Shown: positions 1 to 10,482 of the stretch, in pieces
Layout: the number at the start of each line of letters is the position of its first letter
How positions within the stretch are numbered: position 1 is the stretch's first letter
NCBI GenBank assembly: GCA_937944885.1
Contig: CALFBB010000017.1
Location: 1 to 64,000 of the forward strand
DNA: 64,000 nucleotides
Source of the DNA: an uncultured cyanobacterium
GTDB taxonomy: Bacteria; Cyanobacteriota; Cyanobacteriia; Thermostichales; Thermostichaceae
Direction: 5' to 3'
Made by a program: the position numbers and the translations under genes
Notes under the pieces: model-generated
Database searches by the model: none
The model's input: the letters and a program-made list of their open reading frames with translations, nothing else
What the model was told of the DNA's origin: nothing

Positions 1-3000
1 GGTGGAAAGCTGTTCCAAAGCAGGCATTGCCGATGAAGAACCAGAGGGATCCCAGAGGGCAAGGCTGTAGATAACATAGGCTCGTAGATCAGGGGAGAGG
101 GTTTGGGGTTGACCCAGTTGCTCCCTTAGGTAGTTTAAGGCTCGTTCCACCTGCCACCCTTTGGGGGAATAACCAGCGGCTTGGGCTAGAGAAAGTCCCT
201 GCAGGATGTAGCCGGTTAGATAAGGGTTACTGCTGTCGTAGGCCCACCAGCCCCAGCCACCGTCAAAGTTTTGGGATCCCTCAAGGCGTTGTAATCCCGC
301 CTGCAACACTCTGGGTAACCGTTCTAAGGTTGCAGATCCTAGGCTCAGTCCCAAGCGTTGGCCGGCCAGCTCCAGGGCCAGGGCGGGCAAAAAGCGGCTT
401 AAGGTCTGTTCGGTACAGCCATAGGGAAACTCCACCAGGTAATCCAGCGGCCCCAGCAGAGCTGCCAGGGGGCTAGCAGTCAATTCCAGACGAGCGTGTC
501 GGGATCCCGCTACCCAGGTCTGCGGCCATGGCAAGGGCAAGGTCAGAGGGGTGGATCCCGGCAGTTGTCCAGATTCCGAGAAGCGTTGCACTGCCCCAAA
601 AGGCCGGCTGGGGAGGGTGAGTTGCAGAGCATCCTGGAGCCTGCTTCCTTCCGCCCAGGCGCGCACCGTCGTCTCTCCGGCCCCCAGCACCTGCAGCGGC
701 CATTCCACCCGTTCGGCTCCCTGGGCTGCCACACTGATGCGTTGGCGAGGATTGCCTTGCAGCTGTAGGTTCCCCGGCACCTCTAGGCGCACCTCCACCT
801 GCTGGGGCTGATCGGTGCGGTTTTGCACAATGGCCGCCAAGGTCAGGGTATCCCCCACCTGCCAAAAGCGGGGGGCAGCCAGACGAAGCAGCAGATCTTT
901 GCTCACCAAGAGGTTGCTCAGGGCGGATCCCACTTGGGTGTCGGCGGTGGCAGCCCGAGCGGTTAGTCTCCAGGTGGTGAGATTATCCGGCCAGCGCACC
1001 TGCACCTGAGCTAAGCCATTGGCATCCGTCACCAGATCGGGGAACCAAGCGGCGGTATCCTGAAAATCCTGGCGGATTTGGTTGGCCAGCTTATCGGCCC
1101 CACCGGGGTACTGCCGGGGAAAAGAAGTGCTCGTGGTAACCTGGTTGTAGAGACGCCTATAGAAGAAGCGGCGGATATCCGGGGTGGGATCCGGGCGGAG
1201 CAGGTAAATGGCGCTGTCTACAATGCCCAAGCCCACTTCAGCACTGACGGGCCGGCCCTGGGCATCACGGGTGCGGATCTGGATTTGAGCGGTTTCCCCC
1301 GGTTGATAACTGGGTTTGTCGGTTTCAATCTCAACTTGCAAGAAACGATCCACAGGAGAAACCCGCAGCAGAGTTTCATTTTGGTACAGCCGTCGCTCCG
1401 GGCCGATGACGGTGGCCGTGGCGTAGATGTTGGGGCGGTACTCGGCGGTGATGGGGAGGGTCAAGGTGGCGGTATGGCCTTGTAAACGGAGCACCTGCAC
1501 CTGATGCAATCGGGATCCCTCAATGCCCACCAGTACAGTCACATCCGGCACCGGTGAGACAATCAACAGTTGCGCTTGTTCCCCCACCTCATAGATCTGC
1601 CGATCCGGGATAATCTCTAAGCTTGGGGTTGCTCCCCAGCTGTGCAGGGGGCTACCGGGCTCTACCACCCACAGGTAGCTGATGTCCTGGGCTCGCCTCC
1701 CTTGGGCATCCCGTGCTGTCAATTGAACTCGATAGTCTCCAGGCTCCAGGTCAACGGGCAAATTCAGCGTTACGGTCCCTGTGCCGTTGTCAACTGGAAA
1801 GGTCTGTTGCCGGAGAGTTGCCTGACGTTGGTAGCTGCTGCTGCGGGGATCCCAGCGCCAGCGCTCCAGACGCATTTCCCCCGAGACATTGACTGGTCTG
1901 CCGTCGTAATCCCGGGCTTGCAACCGATAGGTCACTGCCTCCCCTGGGGCAGGTAGATGGCGATCCGCTTCTGCAAAGAGAGCAAAGGGGGCAGCGGTGA
2001 CCCAGGCCCGAGCGGTTCCAGTAACCACCCGGCGACTGAGGTCAGTCACCTCCACCTCGATACGCAGCTGCTGCACCTCTTGGCCACCCCAGTAGCTGTC
2101 TTCTTCCCAGTCCAAATCCTGCAAAAGCCGGTTGAGGCGAAACTCGGCTCGGCCATGAGCATCGGTAAAGCCCTTTCCTTCGGCCACCAGCCGACCATAA
2201 CCGCCGTAATAACCTGTATCTGCTTCAAGGTCCTCAGCAAAAAAGTTCTCCGCCTCGGAGCGGGGTAAGAGGCTGTAGCGCAGGCTCCAATCGGGATGGC
2301 TAAAGACGCGATAGTGCAGCTGCGCATCGGCCACAGGCCCGCCAAAAAGATACTGGGCCTCCGTCTGTACCGTCAGGGATCCCCCGCGTAGCAACCAAGC
2401 TCGGCCAGGGGTGACCGTTACCTCAAACTCAGGTTTGCGATAGGCTTCCACCTGAAAGGAGGTGTGTTCGCGGCTGGTACTCTGTGGACCCAGCACCTGC
2501 CAATCCAGACCATAACTGCCTAAGGAGGCTTCTTCCGGCAGTTGGAACGACCCATGCACGCTTCCAAAGGCGGTGGTGGTCAGGGTTTGCTGGGCAAGGG
2601 GATCCCCATTGGGGGCAACTATAGAAAGAGTCACCTGGGTGCCGGCAGGGGGAGGAGTAAGGGTGGTTTGATCCCGAATCAGGGCGCGGAAATAGACCGT
2701 TTGCCCGGGCCGGTACAAGGGGCGGTCGGTGTAGGCGTAGATTCGCTCACCCTGATTCCAACCATAGGCATAGCTAGTAGACAAAGATTGCAGGCTAGGG
2801 TCGGATCCCTGGGCATAAATCATGACCGAAGGGTTATCTTCTGAGGGCAGGGTGAACCTAGCCAGGCCATCGGCATCGGTGGTGCCCGTCAAGGGATCCC
2901 CCTCCCAGGGAATGACCCGCACTTGGATCCCGGCCAGAGGCCGTAACTCCCGCAAATGCACCGCTTGCACCACCAGCTCGGTGGAGGTTTGCTTCTGGAT

Positions 3001-3726
3001 TAGCCCTAAATCACTGACTAAAAACCAATGGTCAGAACGCAGCAATGGACTTGAGGTATCAGGGCTCTCCAGTCCCTCGGCTTCCACCCAATAGGCGCCA
3101 GGGGGGAGCATCCCCAAATCCAAGGTTTGGGCCACCCATCCTTGCGGTTCCTGTCGCAGAGGTTGCTGCCAAGTGCGTAGGTGTTCCTGCCGCAGCAGAG
3201 GTTGGAGCGCAGAGTTGAGGGATCCATACCCCGAGTTAGCCAAATCCCACAAAAGCGGGGATCCCTGTATCTCCCGCAGAGAGAAGCGGTAGAGCTGTAT
3301 CTGGACCGAGTCCAGATTGGTGGCCCGCATCTGCAGTTGGGCTTTTTCTCCAGAGGTAAAAACCTGGCTGGTGCTGTAGAGAGTAAGACTGGGGGGTAAA
3401 AGTCGAGGCCTTAAGGTCGGCAGTGGCGCTATCACCCCTTCTCGTACCGTAGCTACTCCTTCACTGCGCAAAGTTTCCAGCCCACCCCCTTGCACCGTCA
3501 CCTGGTATTGGCCAAGGGGCAAGCGATCAAAGCGATATTGCCCCTCCTCCGTCAGGCTAACGCTGCGGCTGACCGGACCGGAGGCAATCACCTGCACCGC
3601 TGCCGGCGTGGATCCCGGCGGCAGCTCCACCTTTCCCACCAGGGAGCCGGTCGGTTGCTCCGACAGCAAAACTGCCAGCCCCACCCCCAAAAACACCACT
3701 AGAGCCATCAACCATCGCCGCAGCAT
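1..3726 (-). CDS. Bacterial alpha-2-macroglobulin family protein (3' end beyond the window's left edge)
   Basis: Manual minus-strand translation is open from ATG at 3726 (MLRRWLMALVVFLGVGLAVLLSEQ...) to position 1. It contains MG-like repeats (e.g. YTDRPLYRPGQTVYFRALI, ETDKPSYQPGETAQIQI) and the thioester motif DYLVEFPYGCTEQT near 410-450. Missing from the ORF track because it is truncated by the window. Confidence 0.9.
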   Translation of the reverse strand, partial: MLRRWLMALVVFLGVGLAVLLSEQPTGSLVGKVELPPGSTPAAVQVIASGPVSRSVSLTEEGQYRFDRLPLGQYQVTVQGGGLETLRSEGVATVREGVIAPLPTLRPRLLPPSLTLYSTSQVFTSGEKAQLQMRATNLDSVQIQLYRFSLREIQGSPLLWDLANSGYGSLNSALQPLLRQEHLRTWQQPLRQEPQGWVAQTLDLGMLPPGAYWVEAEGLESPDTSSPLLRSDHWFLVSDLGLIQKQTSTELVVQAVHLRELRPLAGIQVRVIPWEGDPLTGTTDADGLARFTLPSEDNPSVMIYAQGSDPSLQSLSTSYAYGWNQGERIYAYTDRPLYRPGQTVYFRALIRDQTTLTPPPAGTQVTLSIVAPNGDPLAQQTLTTTAFGSVHGSFQLPEEASLGSYGLDWQVLGPQSTSREHTSFQVEAYRKPEFEVTVTPGRAWLLRGGSLTVQTEAQYLFGGPVADAQLHYRVFSHPDWSLRYSLLPRSEAENFFAEDLEADTGYYGGYGRLVAEGKGFTDAHGRAEFRLNRLLQDLDWEEDSYWGGQEVQQLRIEVEVTDLSRRVVTGTARAWVTAAPFALFAEADRHLPAPGEAVTYRLQARDYDGRPVNVSGEMRLERWRWDPRSSSYQRQATLRQQTFPVDNGTGTVTLNLPVDLEPGDYRVQLTARDAQGRRAQDISYLWVVEPGSPLHSWGATPSLEIIPDRQIYEVGEQAQLLIVSPVPDVTVLVGIEGSRLHQVQVLRLQGHTATLTLPITAEYRPNIYATATVIGPERRLYQNETLLRVSPVDRFLQVEIETDKPSYQPGETAQIQIRTRDAQGRPVSAEVGLGIVDSAIYLLRPDPTPDIRRFFYRRLYNQVTTSTSFPRQYPGGADKLANQIRQDFQDTAAWFPDLVTDANGLAQVQVRWPDNLTTWRLTARAATADTQVGSALSNLLVSKDLLLRLAAPRFWQVGDTLTLAAIVQNRTDQPQQVEVRLEVPGNLQLQGNPRQRISVAAQGAERVEWPLQVLGAGETTVRAWAEGSRLQDALQLTLPSRPFGAVQRFSESGQLPGSTPLTLPLPWPQTWVAGSRHARLELTASPLAALLGPLDYLVEFPYGCTEQTLSRFLPALALELAGQRLGLSLGSATLERLPRVLQAGLQRLEGSQNFDGGWGWWAYDSSNPYLTGYILQGLSLAQAAGYSPKGWQVERALNYLREQLGQPQTLSPDLRAYVIYSLALWDPSGSSSAMPALEQLST

Positions 3727-3812
3727 TGCATCCCTCCCCTTGGTTGATTCCATGTTGCCCCGGCAGGGGGTTCTCCCCAAAACAAGCTGCGGATCTGAAT
3801 CTGGATAGGACT

Positions 3813-5042
3813 CTATTTCACCAGGTCAAAGACACCAAACATCGGCAGGTACATGGCCACAATGATGGATCCCACCATGCCCCCCAGAATCACAATCATC
3901 AACGGCTCAATCAAACTGGTCAGGGCCCGCACCGCTTCTTCTACTTCCAACTCGTAGAAATCTGCCGTCTTCATCAACATAGCATCCAGCTCACCGGTTT
4001 CTTCCCCGACACTGATCATCTGCACCGCCATAATCGGGAAAACTTTTGCCTTATCTAGAGCCGGGGCAATCTGACCCCCTTCAGAAATGGCCTGCCGAGA
4101 TGCGTCAATGGCATTGGCCACCACCTGGTTACCCGACGTATCGCGGACAATCTCCAAAGAGGTAAGCACCGGTACCCCTGAGCGAGTTAAGGCCCCAAAG
4201 GTACGACAAAAACGGGCAACTGCCGACTTCTGGATTAGATCCCCAAAAATGGGTAGCTTCAAGGCCAAAGCATCAATGGTTTCCCGACCTGCCGGGGTCC
4301 TGTAAAAACGTTGGTAGGCAAAAAACAGAACCACCAAAAAGACCACCAAAACCAAACTGTATTGGGGGGTGCGCAGGAACTTACTGATGTTGATAAAAAA
4401 CTGGGTAAAAGCAGGCAATTCTCCACCCAAATCATTGTAGATACTCTCAAAAGTAGGCAGAATAAACAGCACCATACCCAGGAAGATCAAGATGGCCAAA
4501 ATCGTAACCACAACCGGATAGGTCATGGCCGACTTGATTTGCTTCTGCAGCCGATCCATGTCTTCTAGCAGCTTAGCCAAACGATTCAGCACCTCATCCA
4601 GTACACCCCCCACCTCTCCCGCCTGCACCATGCTGCAGTAAAGACCATCAAAAGCATCTGGGAAAGGACGAATGGAATCAGAGAGGTTCTTGCCTGCTTC
4701 TACCTCAGAACGAATGATTTTCAGGTATTTCTTCAATTTAGGGTTGCCGGTCTGCTCCTCCATAATGGTTAGGGAGCGCACCATCGACACACCCGAGTTG
4801 ATCAAGGCAGCAAACTGTCGCGAGAAAACCGCCTTGTCACGGGTATCGATGGATCCCAGCATCGACAGATCAAAAGCAGACTTGTCGAAGGAGAACAGAG
4901 GCTTTTCCTCCTGAATGTCTTCAGGCTTAGCGAAAATACCCTCCTGACGTAGCCGCGCGCGGGCCTCGGCTAGGCTGTTGGCCACCACGGTTCGGCGTAC
5001 AGGTTGACCGGCTTGTAACCCGCGAACCTTAAAGCGAGGCAT
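3813..5042 (-). CDS. pilC: Type IV pilus inner-membrane assembly protein PilC (GspF family)
   Basis: ORF translation with GspF-domain repeats (FSRQFAALINSGVSMVRSL, FCRTFGALTRSGVPVLTSLEIV). Start probably MPRFKVRG at 5042 rather than the ORF start at 5114. Adjacent to pilT/pilB. Confidence 0.92.
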   Translation of the reverse strand: MPRFKVRGLQAGQPVRRTVVANSLAEARARLRQEGIFAKPEDIQEEKPLFSFDKSAFDLSMLGSIDTRDKAVFSRQFAALINSGVSMVRSLTIMEEQTGNPKLKKYLKIIRSEVEAGKNLSDSIRPFPDAFDGLYCSMVQAGEVGGVLDEVLNRLAKLLEDMDRLQKQIKSAMTYPVVVTILAILIFLGMVLFILPTFESIYNDLGGELPAFTQFFINISKFLRTPQYSLVLVVFLVVLFFAYQRFYRTPAGRETIDALALKLPIFGDLIQKSAVARFCRTFGALTRSGVPVLTSLEIVRDTSGNQVVANAIDASRQAISEGGQIAPALDKAKVFPIMAVQMISVGEETGELDAMLMKTADFYELEVEEAVRALTSLIEPLMIVILGGMVGSIIVAMYLPMFGVFDLVK

Positions 5043-5224
5043 GACTTGACCCCTGATAGATCCTTCAACTGCAGTTGAGCTGGAATGGAGTGGACCCCTT
5101 GGCTTGAGCTGCAAACTTAAGTCCTTAGCCTTTTGTCCCCTCTTAGCTAGAGCTTAGCCACAAAAGAGTTCTCTTGCTAGAGATTTGTGATCAACCTTTG
5201 CCCAGGGATCCCTTGCTTTGTAAT

Positions 5225-6367
5225 CTAGCGGCGGGCAGCTACGGAGGCCGGTCGCTGTTGGGCAGCAGCTCCAGCAGCAGAGGGAGCCCCGGCTGTGTTG
5301 CCCAAAAGCCGCTGCAGTTCTTCAGGTCGGGAAGTTTTGGACATTGCAGTATCGAAATCGATCTTGCCTTCTAAGTAAAGATCGGCCAGATCCCGCTCTA
5401 GAGTTTTCATGCCCTGCTTACCACCGGTTTGAATGGCAGAGTAAATCTGGGCTGTTTTCCCTTCCCGAATCAGGTTGGCAATCGCGGGAGTGACAACCAT
5501 GATCTCCTGCACCAGTACCCGTCCTGGTTCGCCTGGTTTGGGGTTGAGACGACGGGCCAGAGTCTGGCTAAAGACAGCTCGCAAGGAGTTAGACAACTGC
5601 ACCCGAATTTGCTGCTGTTGCTCAGGAGGGAACACATCTACCAAGCGGTCAACCGTTTGGGCAGCAGAACTGGTGTGAACGGTACCAAAGCAAAGGTGAC
5701 CGGTTTCAGCAGCGGTGATGGCCAACTGAATGGTTTCTAAGTCCCGCATCTCCCCGATCAGAATTACATCGGGATCCTCCCGCATGGCTGCTTTCAGAGC
5801 GTTGGCAAAACTCTTGGTGTCTTCCCCCAGCTGCCGCTGGTGGATGATGCTGCGAATCGGGGTGTAGATGTACTCAATCGGGTCTTCAATGGTGAGGATA
5901 TGCTCGGCCCGCTCGCGGTTGATCATGTCGATCATCGAGGCTAGGGTGGTAGATTTACCCGATCCGGTGGGACCTGTGACCAACACCAACCCCCGTGGCA
6001 AACGAGCCATCTCTTTGCACACATCGGGCAAACCCAGTTTGTCGATGTGGGGAATCTCAGCAGCTAGGGCGCGCATGGCACAGGCATAGGTGCCGCGATC
6101 CCGGTAAACGTTCACCCGGAAACGGCCAATCCCCCGCACCCCATAAGAACAGTCCAGCTCCCAGTTCTGCTCCAGATGCTTACGCTGGGTGTTGTTGAGC
6201 ATGCTAAAGATCAACCGCTGCACTTCCTCTGCTGAGAGGGGCTCGTGTTCTGTGGGCTCTAGGCGACCATTGATACGGAAGTAGGGGGGCAAGCCTGCGG
6301 AAATATGAATATCGGAGCCGCCCTTTTGGACGATTGCTTCCATCAGGTCTTCGATCATCAGTTGCAT
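5225..6367 (-). CDS. pilT: Twitching motility ATPase PilT
   Basis: Walker A GPTGSGKSTT, Walker B DVILIGEMRD, His box GHLCFGTVHTSSA. Start likely MQLMIEDLMEAIVQKGGSDIHI at 6367. Confidence 0.93.
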   Translation of the reverse strand: MQLMIEDLMEAIVQKGGSDIHISAGLPPYFRINGRLEPTEHEPLSAEEVQRLIFSMLNNTQRKHLEQNWELDCSYGVRGIGRFRVNVYRDRGTYACAMRALAAEIPHIDKLGLPDVCKEMARLPRGLVLVTGPTGSGKSTTLASMIDMINRERAEHILTIEDPIEYIYTPIRSIIHQRQLGEDTKSFANALKAAMREDPDVILIGEMRDLETIQLAITAAETGHLCFGTVHTSSAAQTVDRLVDVFPPEQQQQIRVQLSNSLRAVFSQTLARRLNPKPGEPGRVLVQEIMVVTPAIANLIREGKTAQIYSAIQTGGKQGMKTLERDLADLYLEGKIDFDTAMSKTSRPEELQRLLGNTAGAPSAAGAAAQQRPASVAARR

Positions 6368-6491
6368 AGGGTTGGGGTCTCCAGAAATGTGATGTGGTCT
6401 TGGCAATGGGCAGTGGCAGCAGGACAAGGTAGCAACTGTATAGGACTGTTATAGTCGACACCTCAGCATCGTCAAGCCTCCGGCTGTTTTT

Positions 6492-8549
6492 CTAGAACTT
6501 CGGCGTTAGGCAGTAGGGACAATCCATCCAATCAACCTGCAAGGCGGCCCCACAGTTGCGACAGGTGCTAAGGGCTTTGGCACGGGCTTTTAACTCGCTT
6601 TCTAGACCCTTGTCGGTGAGGGTAACCCGGTCAACCTCTTCGAGGGTAGTCAGTCCCTGCTTCACCAGCATCAAGCTGTAGGCCAGCAAGGTTTTCATCC
6701 CAGATTCTACAGCCGCTTCTTTAATCACCTCGGTGGGTGCCTCTTTGTTAATCAGGTCGGCAATACGGTCGTTCATACGCATGAACTCATAAACACCAAC
6801 CCGACCTTTGTAGCCGACTCCTCCGCAGTTTTCGCAAATGGGTTTGCCGGAGGCTTTGTGTTGCTCTACTTCTTTGGGTGACAACTTCTTGGCCTTGTAA
6901 AAAGTAAGTTGCTCGCCATCTCCACTGAGAGTAAGACCATAGCGGGCCAATTCTTCAGGGGTAGGATGGTACGGGATCCGACAGGCGCTACAGACACGAC
7001 GCATCAAACGCTGTGCCAGCACCCCCAGTAAGGAACTGGAGATCATAAAGGGCTCGATGCCCATCTCCGTCAGGCGGGCAATGGCTCCAGGGGCATCGTT
7101 GGTGTGGAGGGTGGTCAACACCAAGTGGCCGGTCAAAGAAGCTTCAATGGCGGTTTTGGCGGTTTCGTAGTCACGGGTTTCTCCCACCAGAATCACATCG
7201 GGATCCTGCCGTAGAAAGGCTCTCAGGATCATGGCAAAGTCCATACCCTTTTCACGGATCACCTGCACTTGGGTAATCCCCGGCAGCGAGTATTCAATCG
7301 GGTCTTCGGCGGTGCTGATGTTGATGCCCGGATCATTCACCTCAGCAAGGGCGGAATAGAGGGTGGTGGTTTTCCCAGATCCGGTTGGCCCAGTCACCAG
7401 GATTAAGCCGAAGGGCCGCTTGACAATTTCTTTGAAGCTGGCCAAAGTTTCCGGGTCGGTGATCAGCTTGTCAAGGCCCAGTTGGGTGGCGGAATTATCC
7501 AGGATCCGCATTACGATCTTCTCGCCATAGCGAGAGGGTAAGGTGCTGACCCGAAAGTCCACCTTGCGGCCCTTGAAGACGCGGCGAATCCGGCCATCCT
7601 GGGGCATACGCCGCTCAGCAATGTTCAGGTTGGAGATGATTTTGAAGCGGGCAGTGAGAGCGGGAACAATTTTTTTGGGGAAATTCTCAAAGGCCTGGCG
7701 CAACACCCCATCTTTACGGAATCGGACCCGCAGATACTCCTCTTGGGGCTCGATGTGAATGTCGGAAACCCCCTCCTGCAGGGCTTTAACGAGAATCTGG
7801 TTAGCTAGCTTAACAATGGGGGCATCGTCAGCGGATTTGACCTGCTGCTCCAGGGATCCCTCGCCGGTCTCATCGACAGTAACATCCTCGATGCTATCGA
7901 GGTCGATTTCGGCGGTATTGACCACCACTTCTTCTTCTTGTTGCGGCTGAGCAGCCGCCTCATGGATCCCCTTAATGGCCAGCAGATCCGCCTGTACATC
8001 CATGTAGCGGTTGATCAACGTCTCAAAGTCTCGCTGGGCAAAAACCCGCCGCTGCAATTTCAAGCCTTGAATGCGGAAACGCCGTTGGATATCATCCAAA
8101 GCCTGCAGGTTATCCGGCTTGACCATTGCCACCAGCACCTGCTTGTCTTGCTGGCGAATGGGCAGGAACTTATAGCGGTTACAAATATCCAATGGCAGAA
8201 CAGAGTCAATCAGGGCTGCAATCTCGGATATTTCCACCGGTTCCAAGTCGAGATCCAGCGAAGGGATCCCGTAAATAATCTTCAGCTCAAACAGTTGCTG
8301 CCGCTTATAAGCCCGCTCCAGATCGGGAGTAATTTCCTTGCCAATAATCTCCTTAACAATCAGAGCAAGAGCTTTGCCATCGCCATCTCGCTCCCCCTTA
8401 AAAGCATTTTGAATTTCCTGAATCTGGGCATCATTAGCTAGGCCCAGCTCCTTTAATTTCCGACCAAAGGGGGTGATGGCAGCATTGGCAATGGCTAGGG
8501 CTCTGCTGCTGGCAGGGGTGCGGCGGGAAGTCAGGGGAAGATCGTTCAT
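6492..8549 (-). CDS. pilB: Type IV pilus assembly ATPase PilB (GspE family)
   Basis: 685 aa, MshEN-like N-terminus, Walker A GPTGSGKTTT, DVILVGETRD, C-terminal zinc-type Cys pairs CSAC/CENC. Confidence 0.93.
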   Translation of the reverse strand: MNDLPLTSRRTPASSRALAIANAAITPFGRKLKELGLANDAQIQEIQNAFKGERDGDGKALALIVKEIIGKEITPDLERAYKRQQLFELKIIYGIPSLDLDLEPVEISEIAALIDSVLPLDICNRYKFLPIRQQDKQVLVAMVKPDNLQALDDIQRRFRIQGLKLQRRVFAQRDFETLINRYMDVQADLLAIKGIHEAAAQPQQEEEVVVNTAEIDLDSIEDVTVDETGEGSLEQQVKSADDAPIVKLANQILVKALQEGVSDIHIEPQEEYLRVRFRKDGVLRQAFENFPKKIVPALTARFKIISNLNIAERRMPQDGRIRRVFKGRKVDFRVSTLPSRYGEKIVMRILDNSATQLGLDKLITDPETLASFKEIVKRPFGLILVTGPTGSGKTTTLYSALAEVNDPGINISTAEDPIEYSLPGITQVQVIREKGMDFAMILRAFLRQDPDVILVGETRDYETAKTAIEASLTGHLVLTTLHTNDAPGAIARLTEMGIEPFMISSSLLGVLAQRLMRRVCSACRIPYHPTPEELARYGLTLSGDGEQLTFYKAKKLSPKEVEQHKASGKPICENCGGVGYKGRVGVYEFMRMNDRIADLINKEAPTEVIKEAAVESGMKTLLAYSLMLVKQGLTTLEEVDRVTLTDKGLESELKARAKALSTCRNCGAALQVDWMDCPYCLTPKF

Positions 8550-8675
8550 GCTACCAGGCCAACAAGAATGTTTCTATATTCACTGCACTGAGCTAAAGGG
8601 GTCAACGGTAAGGACACGCAAGCTCGCCCTCCCTGGCTGGGAGTGACACTGAGCTTACTATGCCCCCCTGCAGCT

Positions 8676-10313
8676 TCAAATCTCGCAAACCAAGGTTTGG
8701 GAGCGCTGGCTAAAACAGAGATTCTCGCTGTAGTCAACAGGGCAGTCGATGATGCTGGGAACGGGCTGAGCTAGAGCCTGCTTGAGGATGGGAATCAGAT
8801 CGGCGGTGGATTCAACTCCGTAGCCTTTCAACCCCATACTTTCCGCTAGCTTGACGAAGTCGGGATTGCCAAACTTGACAAAGGTTGCCTCACCGTACTG
8901 GTTGTGCTGCTTCCACTCGATCAAGCCGTAGCCACCATCGTTGAAAATTAAAGTGACAAAGGGGGCACCGACCCTAAGGGCGGTTTCTAGCTCTTGGCAG
9001 TTCATCATAAAGCCGCCATCTCCGGTAACGGCAACCACGTGGCGGTCGGGATGTATCAACTTGGCGGCCAAGGCCCCTGGGATAGCAATACCCATGGCGG
9101 CAAAGCCGTTGGAAATGATGCAGGTATTGGGTTTGTCACAATGGTAGAGGCGGGCCATCCACATTTTGTGGGCTCCGACATCGCTGATGACGATATCGTC
9201 TGGTCCCAAGACTTGGCGTAGATCGTAGATCAGTTTCTGGGGTTTGACCGGGTAGCTCTGATCCTGGGCATAGCAGGTGTATTCACGGTAGATATTCCTC
9301 CGCAGGCTGATGCCATAGGGATCCGGTTTGCCGGAGCGATCGGAGCGGCGCAGCAGTTCGAGAAGGGAGTCGGAAATATCGCCGACCACTTCCACTTGCG
9401 GGATGTAGCTGCTGTCGATTTCTGCCGGCAGAGCGGCGATGTGGACAATGGGGATGTGGCCATCAGGGTTCCATTTCTTGGGGGAATACTCGATCAGGTC
9501 ATAGCCAATGGCAATCACCAGATCCGTTTTGTCGAAGCCACAACTGATCACATCCCGCTGCTGCAACCCGACCGCCCACAGGGAAAGGGGATGGGTATAG
9601 GGGATCACCCCTTTGCCCATGAAGGTATTGGCGACGGGGATATTGAGGCGGGTGGCAAACTCGGTCAGGGCATTGCTGGCTTGGGCACGGATGGCTCCAT
9701 TGCCCGCCAAGATCAGGGGGTTATGGGCACGGGAGATCAAGGAGGCAGCTTCGTTTAAGCTTTGGTAGGAGGCATAGGTTTTTTCTAGGCGATCCCGACG
9801 CAAGGGGCTGCCGCTGGCTTCCATGGCGGCAATGTTTTCCGGTAGGTCGATGTGAACGGCACCGGGTTTTTCGCTTTGGGCCAATTTGAAGGCTTTGCGG
9901 ACAATTTCCGGGGTGATGCTGGGGCGAACAATCTGAGCATTCCACTTGGTGACCGGCTGAAACATGGCCACCAGATCCAGATATTGATGGGACTCGATGT
10001 GCATGCGGTCGGTGCCCACTTGTCCGGTGATGGCTACGAGGGGTGCTCCATCCAGGTTGGCGTCTGCAACGCCGGTCATCAGGTTGGTGGCGCCCGGCCC
10101 CAGGGTGGATAGACATACCCCGGCTTTGCCGGTGAGGCGCCCATAGACATCGGCCATGAAGGCGGCTCCTTGCTCGTGGCGGGTGGTGATGAAGCGAATG
10201 GAGGAGTGACGCAGGGCTTGCAAGACCTCTAGGTTCTCTTCCCCGGGTAGGCCAAAAATGTACTCTACCCCCTCGTTTTCAAGGCAGCGGATCAACAGTT
10301 CGGCGGTATTCAT
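8676..10313 (-). CDS. Acetolactate synthase large subunit-like TPP-dependent enzyme
   Basis: MNTAELLIRCLENEGVEYIFGLPGEENLEVL, RHEQGAAFMADVYGRLTGKAGVCLSTLGPGATNL, TPP-binding GDGGFMMNCQELETALR...NDGGYGLI. Confidence 0.88.
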   Translation of the reverse strand: MNTAELLIRCLENEGVEYIFGLPGEENLEVLQALRHSSIRFITTRHEQGAAFMADVYGRLTGKAGVCLSTLGPGATNLMTGVADANLDGAPLVAITGQVGTDRMHIESHQYLDLVAMFQPVTKWNAQIVRPSITPEIVRKAFKLAQSEKPGAVHIDLPENIAAMEASGSPLRRDRLEKTYASYQSLNEAASLISRAHNPLILAGNGAIRAQASNALTEFATRLNIPVANTFMGKGVIPYTHPLSLWAVGLQQRDVISCGFDKTDLVIAIGYDLIEYSPKKWNPDGHIPIVHIAALPAEIDSSYIPQVEVVGDISDSLLELLRRSDRSGKPDPYGISLRRNIYREYTCYAQDQSYPVKPQKLIYDLRQVLGPDDIVISDVGAHKMWMARLYHCDKPNTCIISNGFAAMGIAIPGALAAKLIHPDRHVVAVTGDGGFMMNCQELETALRVGAPFVTLIFNDGGYGLIEWKQHNQYGEATFVKFGNPDFVKLAESMGLKGYGVESTADLIPILKQALAQPVPSIIDCPVDYSENLCFSQRSQTLVCEI

Positions 10314-10482
10314 GGGTATAGGGAAGGTGGGAAGGATGGCTCCATATCCCACCCTAGACGGCAAAGTGGGAGGGTGGGGAAACCGGTCACTTTTTTTCTG
10401 GGTTGTGAGGATCAGGATTGAGGAGAAAAGCTAAGCTCAGGGGAAACCGCTGGACAGGCTGCAGATGACTTTTTGAGGACTT

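Noticed and set aside
473-3702. Many small ORFs on both strands (e.g. 1078..1485 +, 1642..1956 +, 2046..2345 -)
   Set aside because: They are shadow frames of the continuous minus-strand alpha-2-macroglobulin reading frame, which carries clear motifs.
7938-8441. 167-aa plus-strand ORF
   Set aside because: Antisense to the pilB N-terminal region, which is strongly supported.
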